Shown here: in pieces, positions 1 through 9,593 of the stretch
Numbering within the stretch: the stretch's first letter is position 1
How the letters are laid out: the number at the start of each line of letters is the position of its first letter
Program-made: the position numbers and the translations under genes
NCBI GenBank assembly: GCA_947494445.1
Contig: CANLVD010000008.1
Coordinates: 91,538-155,537, forward strand
From: an uncultured Paracoccaceae bacterium
GTDB lineage: Bacteria; Pseudomonadota; Alphaproteobacteria; Rhodobacterales; Rhodobacteraceae
Direction: 5' to 3'
DNA length: 64,000 nucleotides
The notes under the pieces: generated by a model
Seen by the model: the letters and a program-made list of their open reading frames with translations, nothing else
Told to the model about the DNA's origin: nothing
Databases searched by the model: none

Positions 1-759
1 CGCGTGGGCAACATCGGGGCTGAGGCTCTGGCGCATCTGGCCGCAAGCCCGCTTGCCATTGCCAATGTGGCCTCCGTGACCAATCCTTTGCCTGCATCGG
101 GTGGTCAGAACCGCGAGAGCATCGCCGAGACCAGACAGCGCGCGCCTGTGTCCTTCAACACACTGCGCCGGGCAGTGACCCTGAAAGACTATGAGACATT
201 GCTTGAGGCCCGCGATGACGTGCAGCGTGCGCAGGCCCGCAAACGCTGGCTGGGAAGCTGGTCGGCGATCTTCATCACCGTGGACCGTGTTGGGGGTCTC
301 GAAATCGATGACGTGTTCCGCCAGACGCTTTTGGATTATCTGGAGCCGTTTCGGATGATGGGTCATGATCTCACCATCGACGAGCCGATCTACATTCCAC
401 TCAGCCTGACCTTGAGTATCTGCATCGATGCGGATGTGTTTGCCGATGACGTGGCCGATGCGCTTGAGGACAGGTTCTCGCCAGGATTGATGCGCGACGG
501 CAGGCGGGGCTTTTTTCACCCTGACAACATCTCTTTTTCCTCAGAGATTTTCCTCAGCGAGATTTACCGGGCCGCGCTCGAAGTTGATGGTGTCATGGAT
601 GTCTCCGTCACGGTGTTTGAACGCGCAACCGGCACCACCTCATCGGGTCTGGCCGACGGCATCCTGCGCTTCGGGCCACGTGAGATCCCGATCCTGTCAA
701 ACGATCCGAACCGCCCGTCGGAGGGCAGCCTGACCATTGAAACGGAGGGCGGAAGATGA
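1..759 (+). CDS. Baseplate J-like protein, C-terminal part (gene starts before the window)
   Basis: The frame is open from base 1, so the gene begins upstream; the GTG at position 4 is probably internal. The visible part has the baseplate-J hallmark 'LKDYETLLEARDDVQRAQA' near residue 60, then beta/alpha segments ending in a 'VDGVMDVSV' element. The next gene has the same two elements (RDYEDYARG and VDGVEGVDL), so the two are paralogues. Baseplate-J proteins form the wedge of contractile phage tails, R-type pyocins and extracellular contractile injection systems. The stop overlaps the next start (ATGA), indicating one operon. Sheath, tube and ATPase genes are not in the window, so phage remnant versus injection system cannot be settled from here. 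Confidence 0.8.
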   Translation, partial: RVGNIGAEALAHLAASPLAIANVASVTNPLPASGGQNRESIAETRQRAPVSFNTLRRAVTLKDYETLLEARDDVQRAQARKRWLGSWSAIFITVDRVGGLEIDDVFRQTLLDYLEPFRMMGHDLTIDEPIYIPLSLTLSICIDADVFADDVADALEDRFSPGLMRDGRRGFFHPDNISFSSEIFLSEIYRAALEVDGVMDVSVTVFERATGTTSSGLADGILRFGPREIPILSNDPNRPSEGSLTIETEGGR

Positions 760-3434
760 GCGGCATGCCAGACAAGCCAACACCGATGGCGGTGTTTAAC
801 CGTCCCGGTCTGAGTGAGATCACCAAGCGTGCGGGCACCCATTCGCGGTTCTACGACGCGATGCTGCGAGGTCTTGCCGACGCCTCTCGCCTGGGGCTGT
901 CGGAGTTGAAGGTCCGGTCCAACGGGGATTATTCCCTGGGGTTGATGGATGCGTGGTCGGGTGTGTGCGACACGCTGACATTCTATACGGAGCGCAGTGC
1001 GCAGGAGGCGTATCTGCGCACGGCCACAGAGCGCGAAAGCGTGCGCGCACATGCACGTCTGATTGGTTATGAACTGGCACCTGCAAAAGCGGCGTCCACC
1101 TTCCTTGCGTTTGAGGCAGAAGGTGTGGATGCACCTGATGAGCCACTCGAATACGAGGCTGGAATTCAAGCGCGTTCCGTTCCACGGGATGGTGAGATAC
1201 CGCAGCTGTTCGAGACGATTGAACCGCTCAGCGCCCGGGCAAGCTGGAACGCCATGTCGCCCAGGATGGCCTATCCGCAGGAATTGACGATCAACTCCGA
1301 GGAGGTGTCGCTTCTGGCGGATGCACCGCGCCTCAGCCTTGGTGATCCGATTGTGTTCCTTAAAGGGGACGCTCCCCAGGCGTTTGACAATGCGGGCGAG
1401 CAGGGTTTTTTGCGTCGTGTCTCGGGCCTGAATGACGGGTTGGATGGACGCAAGCTCGTGGCCCTGAAGTCGGACCCGGCCAGCGCACCGAAATACGTGT
1501 TTGTCGTATTGGATCTTTTACCTGTCTGGTCCTCGGGAACCACGCTGAACACAACTACACTGGGCGCGTCCGTGATCGGCAAAAGCTGGTCGGTTGGCAC
1601 GCTCAGCACCACAACGTCACTGACGCAGGTATCACTTGCGACACTGAGCGTGGCAATTCAGGCGCTCAAACGGCCGTCCACCGATCCGATCCTGCCGCAT
1701 CTGATGACGGTGCGCTCGGGCTTTTACGGAAATACTGCCATTTCCAAGCGGACATCGCCGTCGGGGACGGGGACAACGCTGACGGCAGGGACTTACACGA
1801 CAGACGCGCCGGGCAACATCGTCGAGACCCATGACGACATCGGCAATACGGCCCAGTCAGGCGACAAGATCTTCATTTATCTGGAACGCGAATTTGCCGA
1901 CATCACACCGGGCACGGCAATGTTGATCCGCGATGCCTCGAACGAGGCATGGGTGACGGTACATGCAGCTGAAGCCCTGAGCGTCGAGGGATATTCGATG
2001 TCTGCCAAGGTCACACGGTTGCAGGTCGACAGCACGGGTCTGACACCCACCGGTGGCAGCTACAATTTAACCGGCTTCAACAGCCGCACAGCCGTGGCTT
2101 ACGCAGTACCGCAAGCTTTGCCGCTCTCTGACCTGCCAATCACGGATGCGGTTGCGGGCGATGTGGTCGAACTGGATCGCGCAGAACTGACCCTGTTGCC
2201 GGGCAAGACCGTTGCGGTGACCGGCGAGCGGGAGGATCTGGACGGGATCACCGTCTCCGAGATCCGTACGATCAAGGAAAACCAGTTGAATAACGGGTTT
2301 TCGGTGCTGACCTTCACCCAGCCACTTGGCCACATCCACAAACGGGCCACCGTGTCGATCAACGCCAATGTGGCCGAAGCGACCCATGGTGAAACGGCCC
2401 ATGAAATTCTGGGTGATGGTGATGCCACCAAACCATTCCAGACCTTTGCGCTAAAATCGGAACCACTGACCCACGTCTCGGCCAAAACCGAAACCGGAAT
2501 GGCCCCTTCGATCGAGGTGCGTGTTGATCGGGTGCGTTGGGATCTGGTTGAGGACTTCCGCGACAGCGGGCCTGATGACCGGGTCTACATCCTGCGCAGC
2601 AGCGAGGATGGCAAATCCCACATCACCTTCGGGGATGGAGAGCGGGGGCAGCGCCTGTCGACCGGGCAGGACAATGTCGAGGTCACATACCGCAAGGGAG
2701 CAGGCCTTGATGGGCATCTGGAGGCAGGACAGCTTTCGCTTCTGGCAACCAAACCGGTTGGCCTGAAAGGTGTCTGGAACCCGCTTGCACCCGCGGGAGC
2801 AGCAGACAGCGAGGCGTTGGAGGATGCGCGCGAGAATGCGCCGCTCAAGGTTCTGACGCTTGGCAGGGTCGTGTCGCTCAGGGACTACGAGGATTATGCC
2901 CGTGGTTTTGCAGCCATTGCCAAGGCACGCGCCGACTGGACGTTTGACGGGTTTGCCCGCCCGATCTTCGTGACTGTGGCGGGGCAGGAGGGTGTGATCC
3001 TGCCAGACGATGGCGAGGATATGATAAACCTTGTTGCCTCTTTGCAGGCCGCTGGGGAGGCCGACATCTCGGTGACTGTACGCAACTACCGGCCAGCAAA
3101 ATTTGCCATTGCGGCACGGCTCTGGATCGATCCGGCATATGTCGCGGATGACGTGCTGGATGCCGCGCGAAGTGCTGTGTCCGAGGCGTTCTCATTCGAT
3201 GCGCGCGCCCTTGGTCAACCGGTCAGCCACGCACAGGTGATTGCCCGTCTGCAGGACGTCGACGGGGTCGAGGGGGTCGATCTGGACGAGCTTTACCGGC
3301 TTGGCGCACCCCCGTCGCTTGAGCCGCGACTGGCCTCGGCCGTGGCAACCCCTGATCTGGGGGGTGCAATCCCGGAGCCCGCTGAACTGCTGACGCTTGA
3401 GCCTGCGGCAATCACTCTGGAGGTGGCGACATGA
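756..3434 (+). CDS. Putative baseplate assembly protein (baseplate J family, large form)
   Basis: An 892-residue protein. The N-terminal part ('GLMDAWSGVCDTLTFYTER', residues about 65-85) matches the start of the large 'putative baseplate assembly protein' family of phage-tail-like particles. The middle is beta-rich, including a long Thr/Ser-rich stretch around residues 260-430. Near residue 625 is 'FGDGERGQRLSTG', and from about 708 'SLRDYEDYARGFAAIAKAR' opens the baseplate-J core, ending in 'VDGVEGVDLDELYRLG'. It probably pairs with the upstream paralogue as the two wedge proteins, as Afp11/Afp12-type genes do in injection systems (family knowledge). ATGA overlaps on both sides give translational coupling. 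No enzymatic motif is seen. Confidence 0.85.
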   Translation: MSGMPDKPTPMAVFNRPGLSEITKRAGTHSRFYDAMLRGLADASRLGLSELKVRSNGDYSLGLMDAWSGVCDTLTFYTERSAQEAYLRTATERESVRAHARLIGYELAPAKAASTFLAFEAEGVDAPDEPLEYEAGIQARSVPRDGEIPQLFETIEPLSARASWNAMSPRMAYPQELTINSEEVSLLADAPRLSLGDPIVFLKGDAPQAFDNAGEQGFLRRVSGLNDGLDGRKLVALKSDPASAPKYVFVVLDLLPVWSSGTTLNTTTLGASVIGKSWSVGTLSTTTSLTQVSLATLSVAIQALKRPSTDPILPHLMTVRSGFYGNTAISKRTSPSGTGTTLTAGTYTTDAPGNIVETHDDIGNTAQSGDKIFIYLEREFADITPGTAMLIRDASNEAWVTVHAAEALSVEGYSMSAKVTRLQVDSTGLTPTGGSYNLTGFNSRTAVAYAVPQALPLSDLPITDAVAGDVVELDRAELTLLPGKTVAVTGEREDLDGITVSEIRTIKENQLNNGFSVLTFTQPLGHIHKRATVSINANVAEATHGETAHEILGDGDATKPFQTFALKSEPLTHVSAKTETGMAPSIEVRVDRVRWDLVEDFRDSGPDDRVYILRSSEDGKSHITFGDGERGQRLSTGQDNVEVTYRKGAGLDGHLEAGQLSLLATKPVGLKGVWNPLAPAGAADSEALEDARENAPLKVLTLGRVVSLRDYEDYARGFAAIAKARADWTFDGFARPIFVTVAGQEGVILPDDGEDMINLVASLQAAGEADISVTVRNYRPAKFAIAARLWIDPAYVADDVLDAARSAVSEAFSFDARALGQPVSHAQVIARLQDVDGVEGVDLDELYRLGAPPSLEPRLASAVATPDLGGAIPEPAELLTLEPAAITLEVAT

Positions 3435-5512
3435 GCATGGAAACCGACCGCATCTTCGATCTGCTTCCGGCCTATCTGCGTGTGCGCGACGTGCGCGAGG
3501 GGCAATTGGTCAAGGGGCGCGTAGCCCCTGACGATGGCCGGGAACCTGAAGACTTTGGCCCGCTGCGCACGCTTGCCTCATTGATCGCGCGGGAAGGTCA
3601 GATCGTCGAGGAAGGTCTGGAGCAGCTTTACGATGACGCGTTCATCGAGACCTGTGCGCCTTGGGTGATCCCCTATCTTGGCGACCTGCTGGGCGTACGG
3701 GGTCTTGCTGACATTCCCGAGGGCATCGACATGCGCGCGCGTGTTGCCGATGCTTTGGAATTGCGCAGCCGCAAAGGCACGCTAAGGGCGCTTGAACATG
3801 CCTCCAGCACCGCATCGAACTGGCCGGTCATGGCTGTGGAATACTGGAAACGGCTGGTGCACGCGCAATCCATGCGGCTGGTGCATCCCGATCAGGGGGC
3901 TGCCGTCGACATGCGCGACAAGCCCGCGCTTGCGCGCATCGGAAAACCCTATTCACGCAGCTCGCGCAATGTCGAAGTGCGCAGGATCGATACGGCAGGC
4001 GGGCGCTGGAACCTTGGCAATATTGGACTGCATGTCTGGCGTTTGCGGCCTTACTCGCTGACCTCGCAGAGAGCCTTTCCGGTGGCGGCAGGTCGGCGGG
4101 ACTTCCGCTTTCATCCGCTCAATTGTGACGCGCAGCTTTTTGCGCCAACGGGCATTCGCAACGACATCGACACGCCGACGACTGAGGCCAGTCTGCCCGA
4201 GCCGATTAGCCGGGCGATCATGGCTGAGGATGTCGCACGGTTCTACGGGGCGGACAAAGCACTTTCGGTCAGTGTTGGCGGTACCGAGGTTCCGCTGGCC
4301 GAGGTCAAGGTGGCCCATCTGGGCGATCTGCCCGGTGGAGGGGCCGAGCCCCCCTGGAACCGCAGCGCGATGGCCGATGTGACCCTGATTGATCCGGAGC
4401 TTGGACGTGTGGTTGTGGGTGATAACCGCACCGGCGTTGTACGCCTGACCTGCAACCTTGCGCGCCCTCTGGAAATTGGTGGGGGCGAGCATTCCCGCAG
4501 GTCCAGCGTTGGCTCGGTAGAGGATGGAGTGACAGCGCCGGTCGGCACAAATCTGGTAACGACCATCGCAGCAGAGGGCAATTTCGGCACGATCCTTCTG
4601 GACCAGACGACGCGTTATACACTCAATGGTGCAATCTCCGTGCCAGCAGGGGAGTTTCTGCGCCTTGTCGCCAGCGACGGTGCTTATCCCACGATCCGGG
4701 TCGGCGCACAGTTTGCCGTCGCGCTGGGGGCAGGTGCGCAGCTTGAGATCAATGGCATCCGGGTCACCAATGGCGGATTGGTGGTCAGTGGCACACCTGC
4801 TTCCGTCGTGATCCGCGATTGCAGCTTTACGCCGGGCCTTTCGGTTGACCGGCTGGGCGATGCGGTCTCACCGGGTGCCTTGTCCATCGACCTAAATATT
4901 CGCGGCGCGTCTGTCTTGTTCGAACGCACGATCAGCGGTCCGGTGCGTGTTACCACGGATATGGATATTCGGTTCCGCGAATGCATTCTGGACGCGGGCA
5001 GTATTGATGACCGCGTGGTGTTTGCCCGTCTCAACGCGCTCCGCCATGTCATGGCATTTGACCGCTGTACCCTGCGCGGACGGGTCGAGACAGACGCATT
5101 CGCCGATGGTGCGCGCAATCAGGTTGAGGGTTTCGGCGTGGTGCAGGGGGGCGAGGATCGGCTGGCGACATCCGACACAGTGTTCTTTGGCAGTCTGCCA
5201 GCGATCACGGCTGCTAGACGCCAGGTCGGCTGCATCCGGTTTTCCTATGTGCCAGACGGTTCGATCACGCCGCGGCTCTACCGCTGCACGGACGCGCCTG
5301 CGCCAGTATTTGCAAGCCTGCGTTCGGTCGATCCCGATTACATGCTCTATGCGCCCCGGGTCGGGAACAATTTGCGGCGTGGGGCGGAAAACGGGGATGA
5401 GATCGGCGCCTACAATCGCGCCGCGCACAGCATTCGAACAGACAACATAACGCGCACGATCAGTGACTTTTTGCGCTTCGGTCATGCGGCAGGAATTTTC
5501 AATGAGACATGA
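3431..5512 (+). CDS. Phage tail protein I-like baseplate protein with beta-rich C-terminal half
   Basis: A 693-residue protein. The N-terminal 130 residues look like the tail-protein-I (P2 gpI) domain: 'IFDLLPAYLRVRD', then 'WVIPYLGDLLGVRGL' and 'ELRSRKGTLRALE'. Such proteins join baseplate wedge to fibre. After a middle domain of unknown type, residues about 370-560 read as repeated short beta strands ('GAQLEINGIRVTNGGLVVSG', then 'VVIRDCSFTPG' and 'IRFRECILDAG'), suggesting a right-handed beta-helix or fibre-like region. Plain gpI proteins are much shorter (around 150-200 residues), so this is a fusion or extended form. It overlaps the upstream gene by ATGA. The function of the C-terminal part (fibre attachment or surface binding) is inferred. 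Confidence 0.78.
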   Translation: MSMETDRIFDLLPAYLRVRDVREGQLVKGRVAPDDGREPEDFGPLRTLASLIAREGQIVEEGLEQLYDDAFIETCAPWVIPYLGDLLGVRGLADIPEGIDMRARVADALELRSRKGTLRALEHASSTASNWPVMAVEYWKRLVHAQSMRLVHPDQGAAVDMRDKPALARIGKPYSRSSRNVEVRRIDTAGGRWNLGNIGLHVWRLRPYSLTSQRAFPVAAGRRDFRFHPLNCDAQLFAPTGIRNDIDTPTTEASLPEPISRAIMAEDVARFYGADKALSVSVGGTEVPLAEVKVAHLGDLPGGGAEPPWNRSAMADVTLIDPELGRVVVGDNRTGVVRLTCNLARPLEIGGGEHSRRSSVGSVEDGVTAPVGTNLVTTIAAEGNFGTILLDQTTRYTLNGAISVPAGEFLRLVASDGAYPTIRVGAQFAVALGAGAQLEINGIRVTNGGLVVSGTPASVVIRDCSFTPGLSVDRLGDAVSPGALSIDLNIRGASVLFERTISGPVRVTTDMDIRFRECILDAGSIDDRVVFARLNALRHVMAFDRCTLRGRVETDAFADGARNQVEGFGVVQGGEDRLATSDTVFFGSLPAITAARRQVGCIRFSYVPDGSITPRLYRCTDAPAPVFASLRSVDPDYMLYAPRVGNNLRRGAENGDEIGAYNRAAHSIRTDNITRTISDFLRFGHAAGIFNET

Positions 5513-5545
5513 GCTGAGACGAGAGTTTTCAAGGGAGGTGAGGTC

Positions 5546-8416
5546 ATGACGGGTGATTATTCACGGTGGACGGCACCAAATGCAAAGGAGCGGGGCTACG
5601 CCGGACTGCTGATGCAGCAGGGCAGGCTTTACACCGATGCCGACTGGAATGAAGCAGTGTCGATCCAGACCCGACGCTCGGAAACCGCGCTGACGGACAT
5701 CATCGGACGCACGGGCACGCCCAAGTCCGACATGGGGTTTGAGATCACGACCGGCAGCGGGGGCTTCGGCATCGGGGCTGGGCGTTACTACGTTGATGGG
5801 CTGATGGTCGAGAACAGTTCAGCCACCAGCCATGATGCCCAAGGCGGTGACATACCGGTGCCGCCATTCACGACCGACATTGCTGACGGCAATGATGTTC
5901 TGGTGTTTCTTGAAGTGCAGAAACCAACGGTCACGGCGATGGAAGACCCGCGTCTGGCCGATCCGGCACTTGGTGGACCAGACACAGGCACACGGATCAA
6001 GGCGCAGTGGCGCGTGGGCGTGCGGGAAATATCGCTCACTGATGCTCAGCATCAGGCGCTGATCGACCGCGCTCGTTGCGGGATGCTGCCTGATATCGCC
6101 GATTGGCAACCGGGCACCGGGGAGATGCGGGCCGGGACAGCACCAGCGGCGGCATTGCCCGATGACACCGATTGCCTGATCCCGCCCGAGGCAGGCTACC
6201 TGTCTCAGGAAAACCAGCTTTACCGGGTTCAGATCATCCGGGGCGGGTCCCGCTCTCAGGCGCGTTTTGTCTGGTCGCGGGAGAATGCCTCTGTTCAGGC
6301 GATTCTCGACCGCAATGCAGATGGGGCGTTCATCCTGCGCGGCGCGCGTGAGGATGAAGCGCTTGGCTTCGTCAATGGCGGTTGGGTTGAGGTTTATGAC
6401 GACCGCAATTCGCTTGCGGGCACCACCGGCATCATGACGCGGATCACGCTCAATGACGGGGTGGTGACGTTCTCGGACAGCATAGGTGACTTTACCGCAA
6501 TGGTGCGCCCGCGTGTCAGACGTTGGGACCATGGTGGAACCAGCGCCAATGGCCTGAGCCTGAGCACATCGGCCACTGATCTTGAGCGTGGTGTTCAGGT
6601 TTCTTTCTCGGCAGGCACATACCGTGAAGGGGATTTCTGGGTGTTCGAGGCACGCGCTGCAACCGGCACCGTCATCTGGCCGCCCTATCCGCTGGACGAT
6701 CCGCTCGACACGATCCCGCCCATGGGGTGGGGCAGGCGGTTCGCGCCGCTTGCGCTGGCCCGGCGCAGCGGCAGTGGGCTGAGCGATCTGGTGGATTTGC
6801 GGGCCGATATTCCGACGCTTACCTGTCTTGAGGCTGAGGACATCGGTTTTGATGACAGTGCCTGCAACCTCGGTGCAGACACGGTTCAGGATGCGCTGGA
6901 AGCCCTGTGTATGCGCGAAACCGGCACAGGACTGTGCACGATCGTCGTCTCGAATGCATTTGAACTTGTCGCGGCGGTTCAGGGCCTCAGTCGCGGGCAA
7001 AGCGTACGTATCTGCTTGCGCGCCGGGCAGTTTGCTCTGCAAGAAACGCTGATATTCGACAATCTTGCCCATGTGACCGTGATTGGCACCGGACCTCAGA
7101 CCGTTGTCAGCACCACGCGCGGTGAGCCCGCCTTTGCATTCGATGATTGTGCAACCGTTCGGGTCACTGACATGTCGGTCAATGGTGGACCAACGGGCAC
7201 TGAGAGCACGCGTCGGGACATCCGCAAAGGACGGCTGGGTGCGATCATGGTCTCGGATTCAGGAGACACTCAAATCGAACGGGTGCGCGTGCGGTGCCGG
7301 GCGGGTCTGGACCGTCAGACCGCCTGCATATCGTATCGCAACTCGCGCCCGAGAGGGCAGGTTCTGATCCGTGATTGCGTCATGCGCGTGGGTCAATCGC
7401 AAATCGGGGTCAACATCATCGGGTCGCGGCGTGCGATTGTGCAGGACAATCTGATCCTGCCGGTTCCAAGTCCGAAGGCACGCGACCGCATAACGGCCGA
7501 TCCGGTTCTGGTATCACGCATTGCGCGTGGCTTGCTGAACTTCTCGAATCCCACGCCGGGAAATGGCGGGGACGTGCGTCTGATTGGCTCTGCACGCGGA
7601 GATACCGGAGGAGGCATTGCAATCGTGCCGCTTGCCCAGATCGGCAGACCCGGTATCCCCAACAGGTTTTCACTGGAGAACGGCGGAACGGTGCAGGCAT
7701 TTGTCCATCCCGACATCCTCAATGGTCTTTTGCCGGCACTTGAGCAGAACCGGGGTCAGCACATCGACCGGGCGTTCGAGATGCGTCAGCATCTGGACAA
7801 CATTGTCTCGGAAGCAGTGCGCAACGACGGCCGGGCTTTCACAGCCAGCGTACGCCGCCGGATATTCTCAAACGCCAACATTGCCGTGGCAAATGAGACC
7901 TATCTTGCACAGGGCATCGTTGTGGCGGGCGATGTGGTGGACGAGGTTCGGGTCACTGGCAACCGGATCGAACGGGCAGTGGACGGCATCCGGATTGCAG
8001 CTTCCGGCACAGGTGATCCGGTGCCACCAAACTGGGGTCAGCAACGACCGCCGAACTCTGTGTTGCGTGCGGTGGTGCATAACAACACTATCTCTGTTGC
8101 GCCGATTTCGAATGTCACAGCGGCCTTCGGCATCTATTTCGGCCATGTTGCCAGTGCAATGGCTTCTCACAATGTGATTGTGGGGCCGGGTGGTCGGCCC
8201 GGCGGCAATGAACGTCCGCATTTCGCGATGCACCAGTACGGCTATCGAGGATCGCATCTGACCTGGTCCGAAAACATGGTCGATGGGCTCTATTACGGCT
8301 ATGCGGTGTTGCCCAATATTTCGGACAATCTGTCGGGCACATGGCGCCTGCGCGACAATTCCGCAGAGAATGTAACCGCCCCTTACGCGGTGGTTGGCGG
8401 GGTCGATGTTTTCTAA
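5546..8416 (+). CDS. DUF6519/right-handed beta-helix protein of a contractile injection system
   Basis: A 956-residue protein with a strong ribosome site (GGGAGGTGAGG) before ATG 5546. The N-terminus 'MTGDYSRWTAPNAKERGYAG', followed by 'GRLYTDADWNEA', is typical of DUF6519 proteins encoded beside phage-tail-like baseplate genes. From about residue 465 the sequence becomes repeated beta-helix rungs (for example 'LAHVTVIGTGPQTVVSTT', 'CATVRVTDMSVNGG', 'VRVTGNRIERAVDGIRIA'), as in pectate-lyase-like folds. It is the last gene of the cluster. A tail-fibre, spike or surface-recognition role is likely but inferred; no lyase active site is evident. Being last and followed by a hairpin at 8559, it probably closes the operon. 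Confidence 0.78.
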   Translation: MTGDYSRWTAPNAKERGYAGLLMQQGRLYTDADWNEAVSIQTRRSETALTDIIGRTGTPKSDMGFEITTGSGGFGIGAGRYYVDGLMVENSSATSHDAQGGDIPVPPFTTDIADGNDVLVFLEVQKPTVTAMEDPRLADPALGGPDTGTRIKAQWRVGVREISLTDAQHQALIDRARCGMLPDIADWQPGTGEMRAGTAPAAALPDDTDCLIPPEAGYLSQENQLYRVQIIRGGSRSQARFVWSRENASVQAILDRNADGAFILRGAREDEALGFVNGGWVEVYDDRNSLAGTTGIMTRITLNDGVVTFSDSIGDFTAMVRPRVRRWDHGGTSANGLSLSTSATDLERGVQVSFSAGTYREGDFWVFEARAATGTVIWPPYPLDDPLDTIPPMGWGRRFAPLALARRSGSGLSDLVDLRADIPTLTCLEAEDIGFDDSACNLGADTVQDALEALCMRETGTGLCTIVVSNAFELVAAVQGLSRGQSVRICLRAGQFALQETLIFDNLAHVTVIGTGPQTVVSTTRGEPAFAFDDCATVRVTDMSVNGGPTGTESTRRDIRKGRLGAIMVSDSGDTQIERVRVRCRAGLDRQTACISYRNSRPRGQVLIRDCVMRVGQSQIGVNIIGSRRAIVQDNLILPVPSPKARDRITADPVLVSRIARGLLNFSNPTPGNGGDVRLIGSARGDTGGGIAIVPLAQIGRPGIPNRFSLENGGTVQAFVHPDILNGLLPALEQNRGQHIDRAFEMRQHLDNIVSEAVRNDGRAFTASVRRRIFSNANIAVANETYLAQGIVVAGDVVDEVRVTGNRIERAVDGIRIAASGTGDPVPPNWGQQRPPNSVLRAVVHNNTISVAPISNVTAAFGIYFGHVASAMASHNVIVGPGGRPGGNERPHFAMHQYGYRGSHLTWSENMVDGLYYGYAVLPNISDNLSGTWRLRDNSAENVTAPYAVVGGVDVF

Positions 8417-8558
8417 GTCAAATGCAAGAAAACATTGGTGAAGTTCGGGATTTTGTGGTAGAAAGATGACAGCGTTGGAGACGATCGTGTATCGTATGCG
8501 GTATCCTACCAAGGTCATACTTGGAAACTGCCGTTCGACTCGGTTCGAAGACGTGGAT

Positions 8559-8576
8559 GGGACGCTTCGGCGTCCC
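8559..8576. terminator. Hairpin between convergent genes, possible bidirectional terminator
   Basis: GGGACGC-TTCG-GCGTCCC is a perfect 7-bp stem with a stable TTCG tetraloop, placed between the end of the beta-helix gene (8416) and the end of the leftward regulator (8598). It is followed by only a weak T run (CGTTT), so intrinsic termination is plausible but not certain. Confidence 0.6.
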
Positions 8577-8597
8577 TACCCGTTTCTGGGGCAGGCT

Positions 8598-9518
8598 TCA
8601 GCGCGTGGCACGATAGGCAGTCGGTGTCTGGCCGAATTCCAGTCGAAATGCCCGGGTCATGGCACTCGCGCTTTCATACCCTGACCGGATTGAGATCTCT
8701 GACATCGGCAGATCTGTGGCCTCCAGCAATTGACGGACATGGGTCAGTCTGACGTGCCGGTAGGCTTTTACCGGCGTGATGGACAACTCGCGTTTCATTT
8801 GACGCTCAAGCTGGCGCTGACCGACGCCCAGTCGATGGGCAATCTCAGGGATTTCCAAAGGCATCTCGATTGCGTCACCCATCAGTGCAAGTGCCTGTCG
8901 CACAAGTTTGGATTTGGCCGGGATCAGGGTCTCAGTCCCGGATGGTTGCTGAAAAAGCGCGGCCACATCGCGCCTCAGTCCCTCGCCCAGATGATCGCCG
9001 ATCAGACCGAGGGTCATCTCGAAGCCTGACATGGCTCCCCCGCAACTTAGCCATTTTCCATCGCTCACGTGGCCCTTGCGTTCAAGGGTAACGTCCGGAA
9101 ATTGCTCTGAAAACGCATCCCAGACATCAGGGTGTAGGGTTGCGCGTTTGCCATTCAGTAGCCCGGAAGAGGCCAATAGCCACGCCCCGGCATCAAGCCC
9201 CCCCACAACCCCTGCTTGCCCTGCGACCTTTCTGAGCAAGGCACGCGTCCGGGGTGTGTCCTGAGCACGAAACCCGTAGCTGGAGAGCACAAAGAGAAAG
9301 TCACTTTTTGATCGCGGCACTTCATCGGGCCTGATTGTCAATCCGCTGGAACTTGAGACATCCCTGCCATCGACGGTCTGGATCGACCAAGTATAGTGAT
9401 TGCGACCTGAAAGTGTGTTTGCAGCCCGAAATGGCTCAAGCACATTGGCCAGAACCATGTTCGAAAAGCGATCGAACAGCAGAAAGGTGATCTGACAGGT
9501 TTGTGTCGAATTCAGCAT
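8598..9518 (-). CDS. GlxA-family AraC-type regulator, likely carnitine-responsive (CdhR-like)
   Basis: A 306-residue protein with an N-terminal DJ-1/PfpI-like domain (residues about 8-190) and a C-terminal AraC-type double helix-turn-helix ('LEIPEIAHRLGVGQRQLERQ' and 'DLPMSEISIRSGYESASAM'). In the amidotransferase-like domain the usual nucleophilic Cys position reads 'GGLDAGAWLLA' (Asp), so the domain is probably a sensor and not an enzyme. It is divergent from the carnitine genes across a 75-bp gap. GlxA-type regulators such as CdhR and GbdR control carnitine and betaine catabolism in Pseudomonas (family knowledge). Activation of the 9594-12687 operon in response to carnitine is therefore the favoured role. 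A 6-bp inverted repeat (AGCCTA 9525-9530, TAGGCT 9561-9566) in the gap is a weak operator candidate. Confidence 0.85.
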   Translation of the reverse strand: MLNSTQTCQITFLLFDRFSNMVLANVLEPFRAANTLSGRNHYTWSIQTVDGRDVSSSSGLTIRPDEVPRSKSDFLFVLSSYGFRAQDTPRTRALLRKVAGQAGVVGGLDAGAWLLASSGLLNGKRATLHPDVWDAFSEQFPDVTLERKGHVSDGKWLSCGGAMSGFEMTLGLIGDHLGEGLRRDVAALFQQPSGTETLIPAKSKLVRQALALMGDAIEMPLEIPEIAHRLGVGQRQLERQMKRELSITPVKAYRHVRLTHVRQLLEATDLPMSEISIRSGYESASAMTRAFRLEFGQTPTAYRATR

Positions 9519-9593
9519 GATCGGAGCCTAAACATGTATGGCGTTGCCCTGCAATCTCCCTAGGCTTTGTTCGGGAAACCGGGAGGATGACAA

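Noticed and set aside
5819..7072. A 417-codon open frame on the - strand inside the DUF6519/beta-helix gene
   Set aside because: It is antisense to a well-supported gene, with no motif, no ribosome site and shadow-like composition.
1..8416. Type VI secretion baseplate instead of a phage-tail-like injection system
   Set aside because: The proteins are baseplate-J, tail-I and DUF6519 types and no TssE/F/G/K-like sequence is seen, so a contractile phage-tail-like or extracellular injection system fits better.
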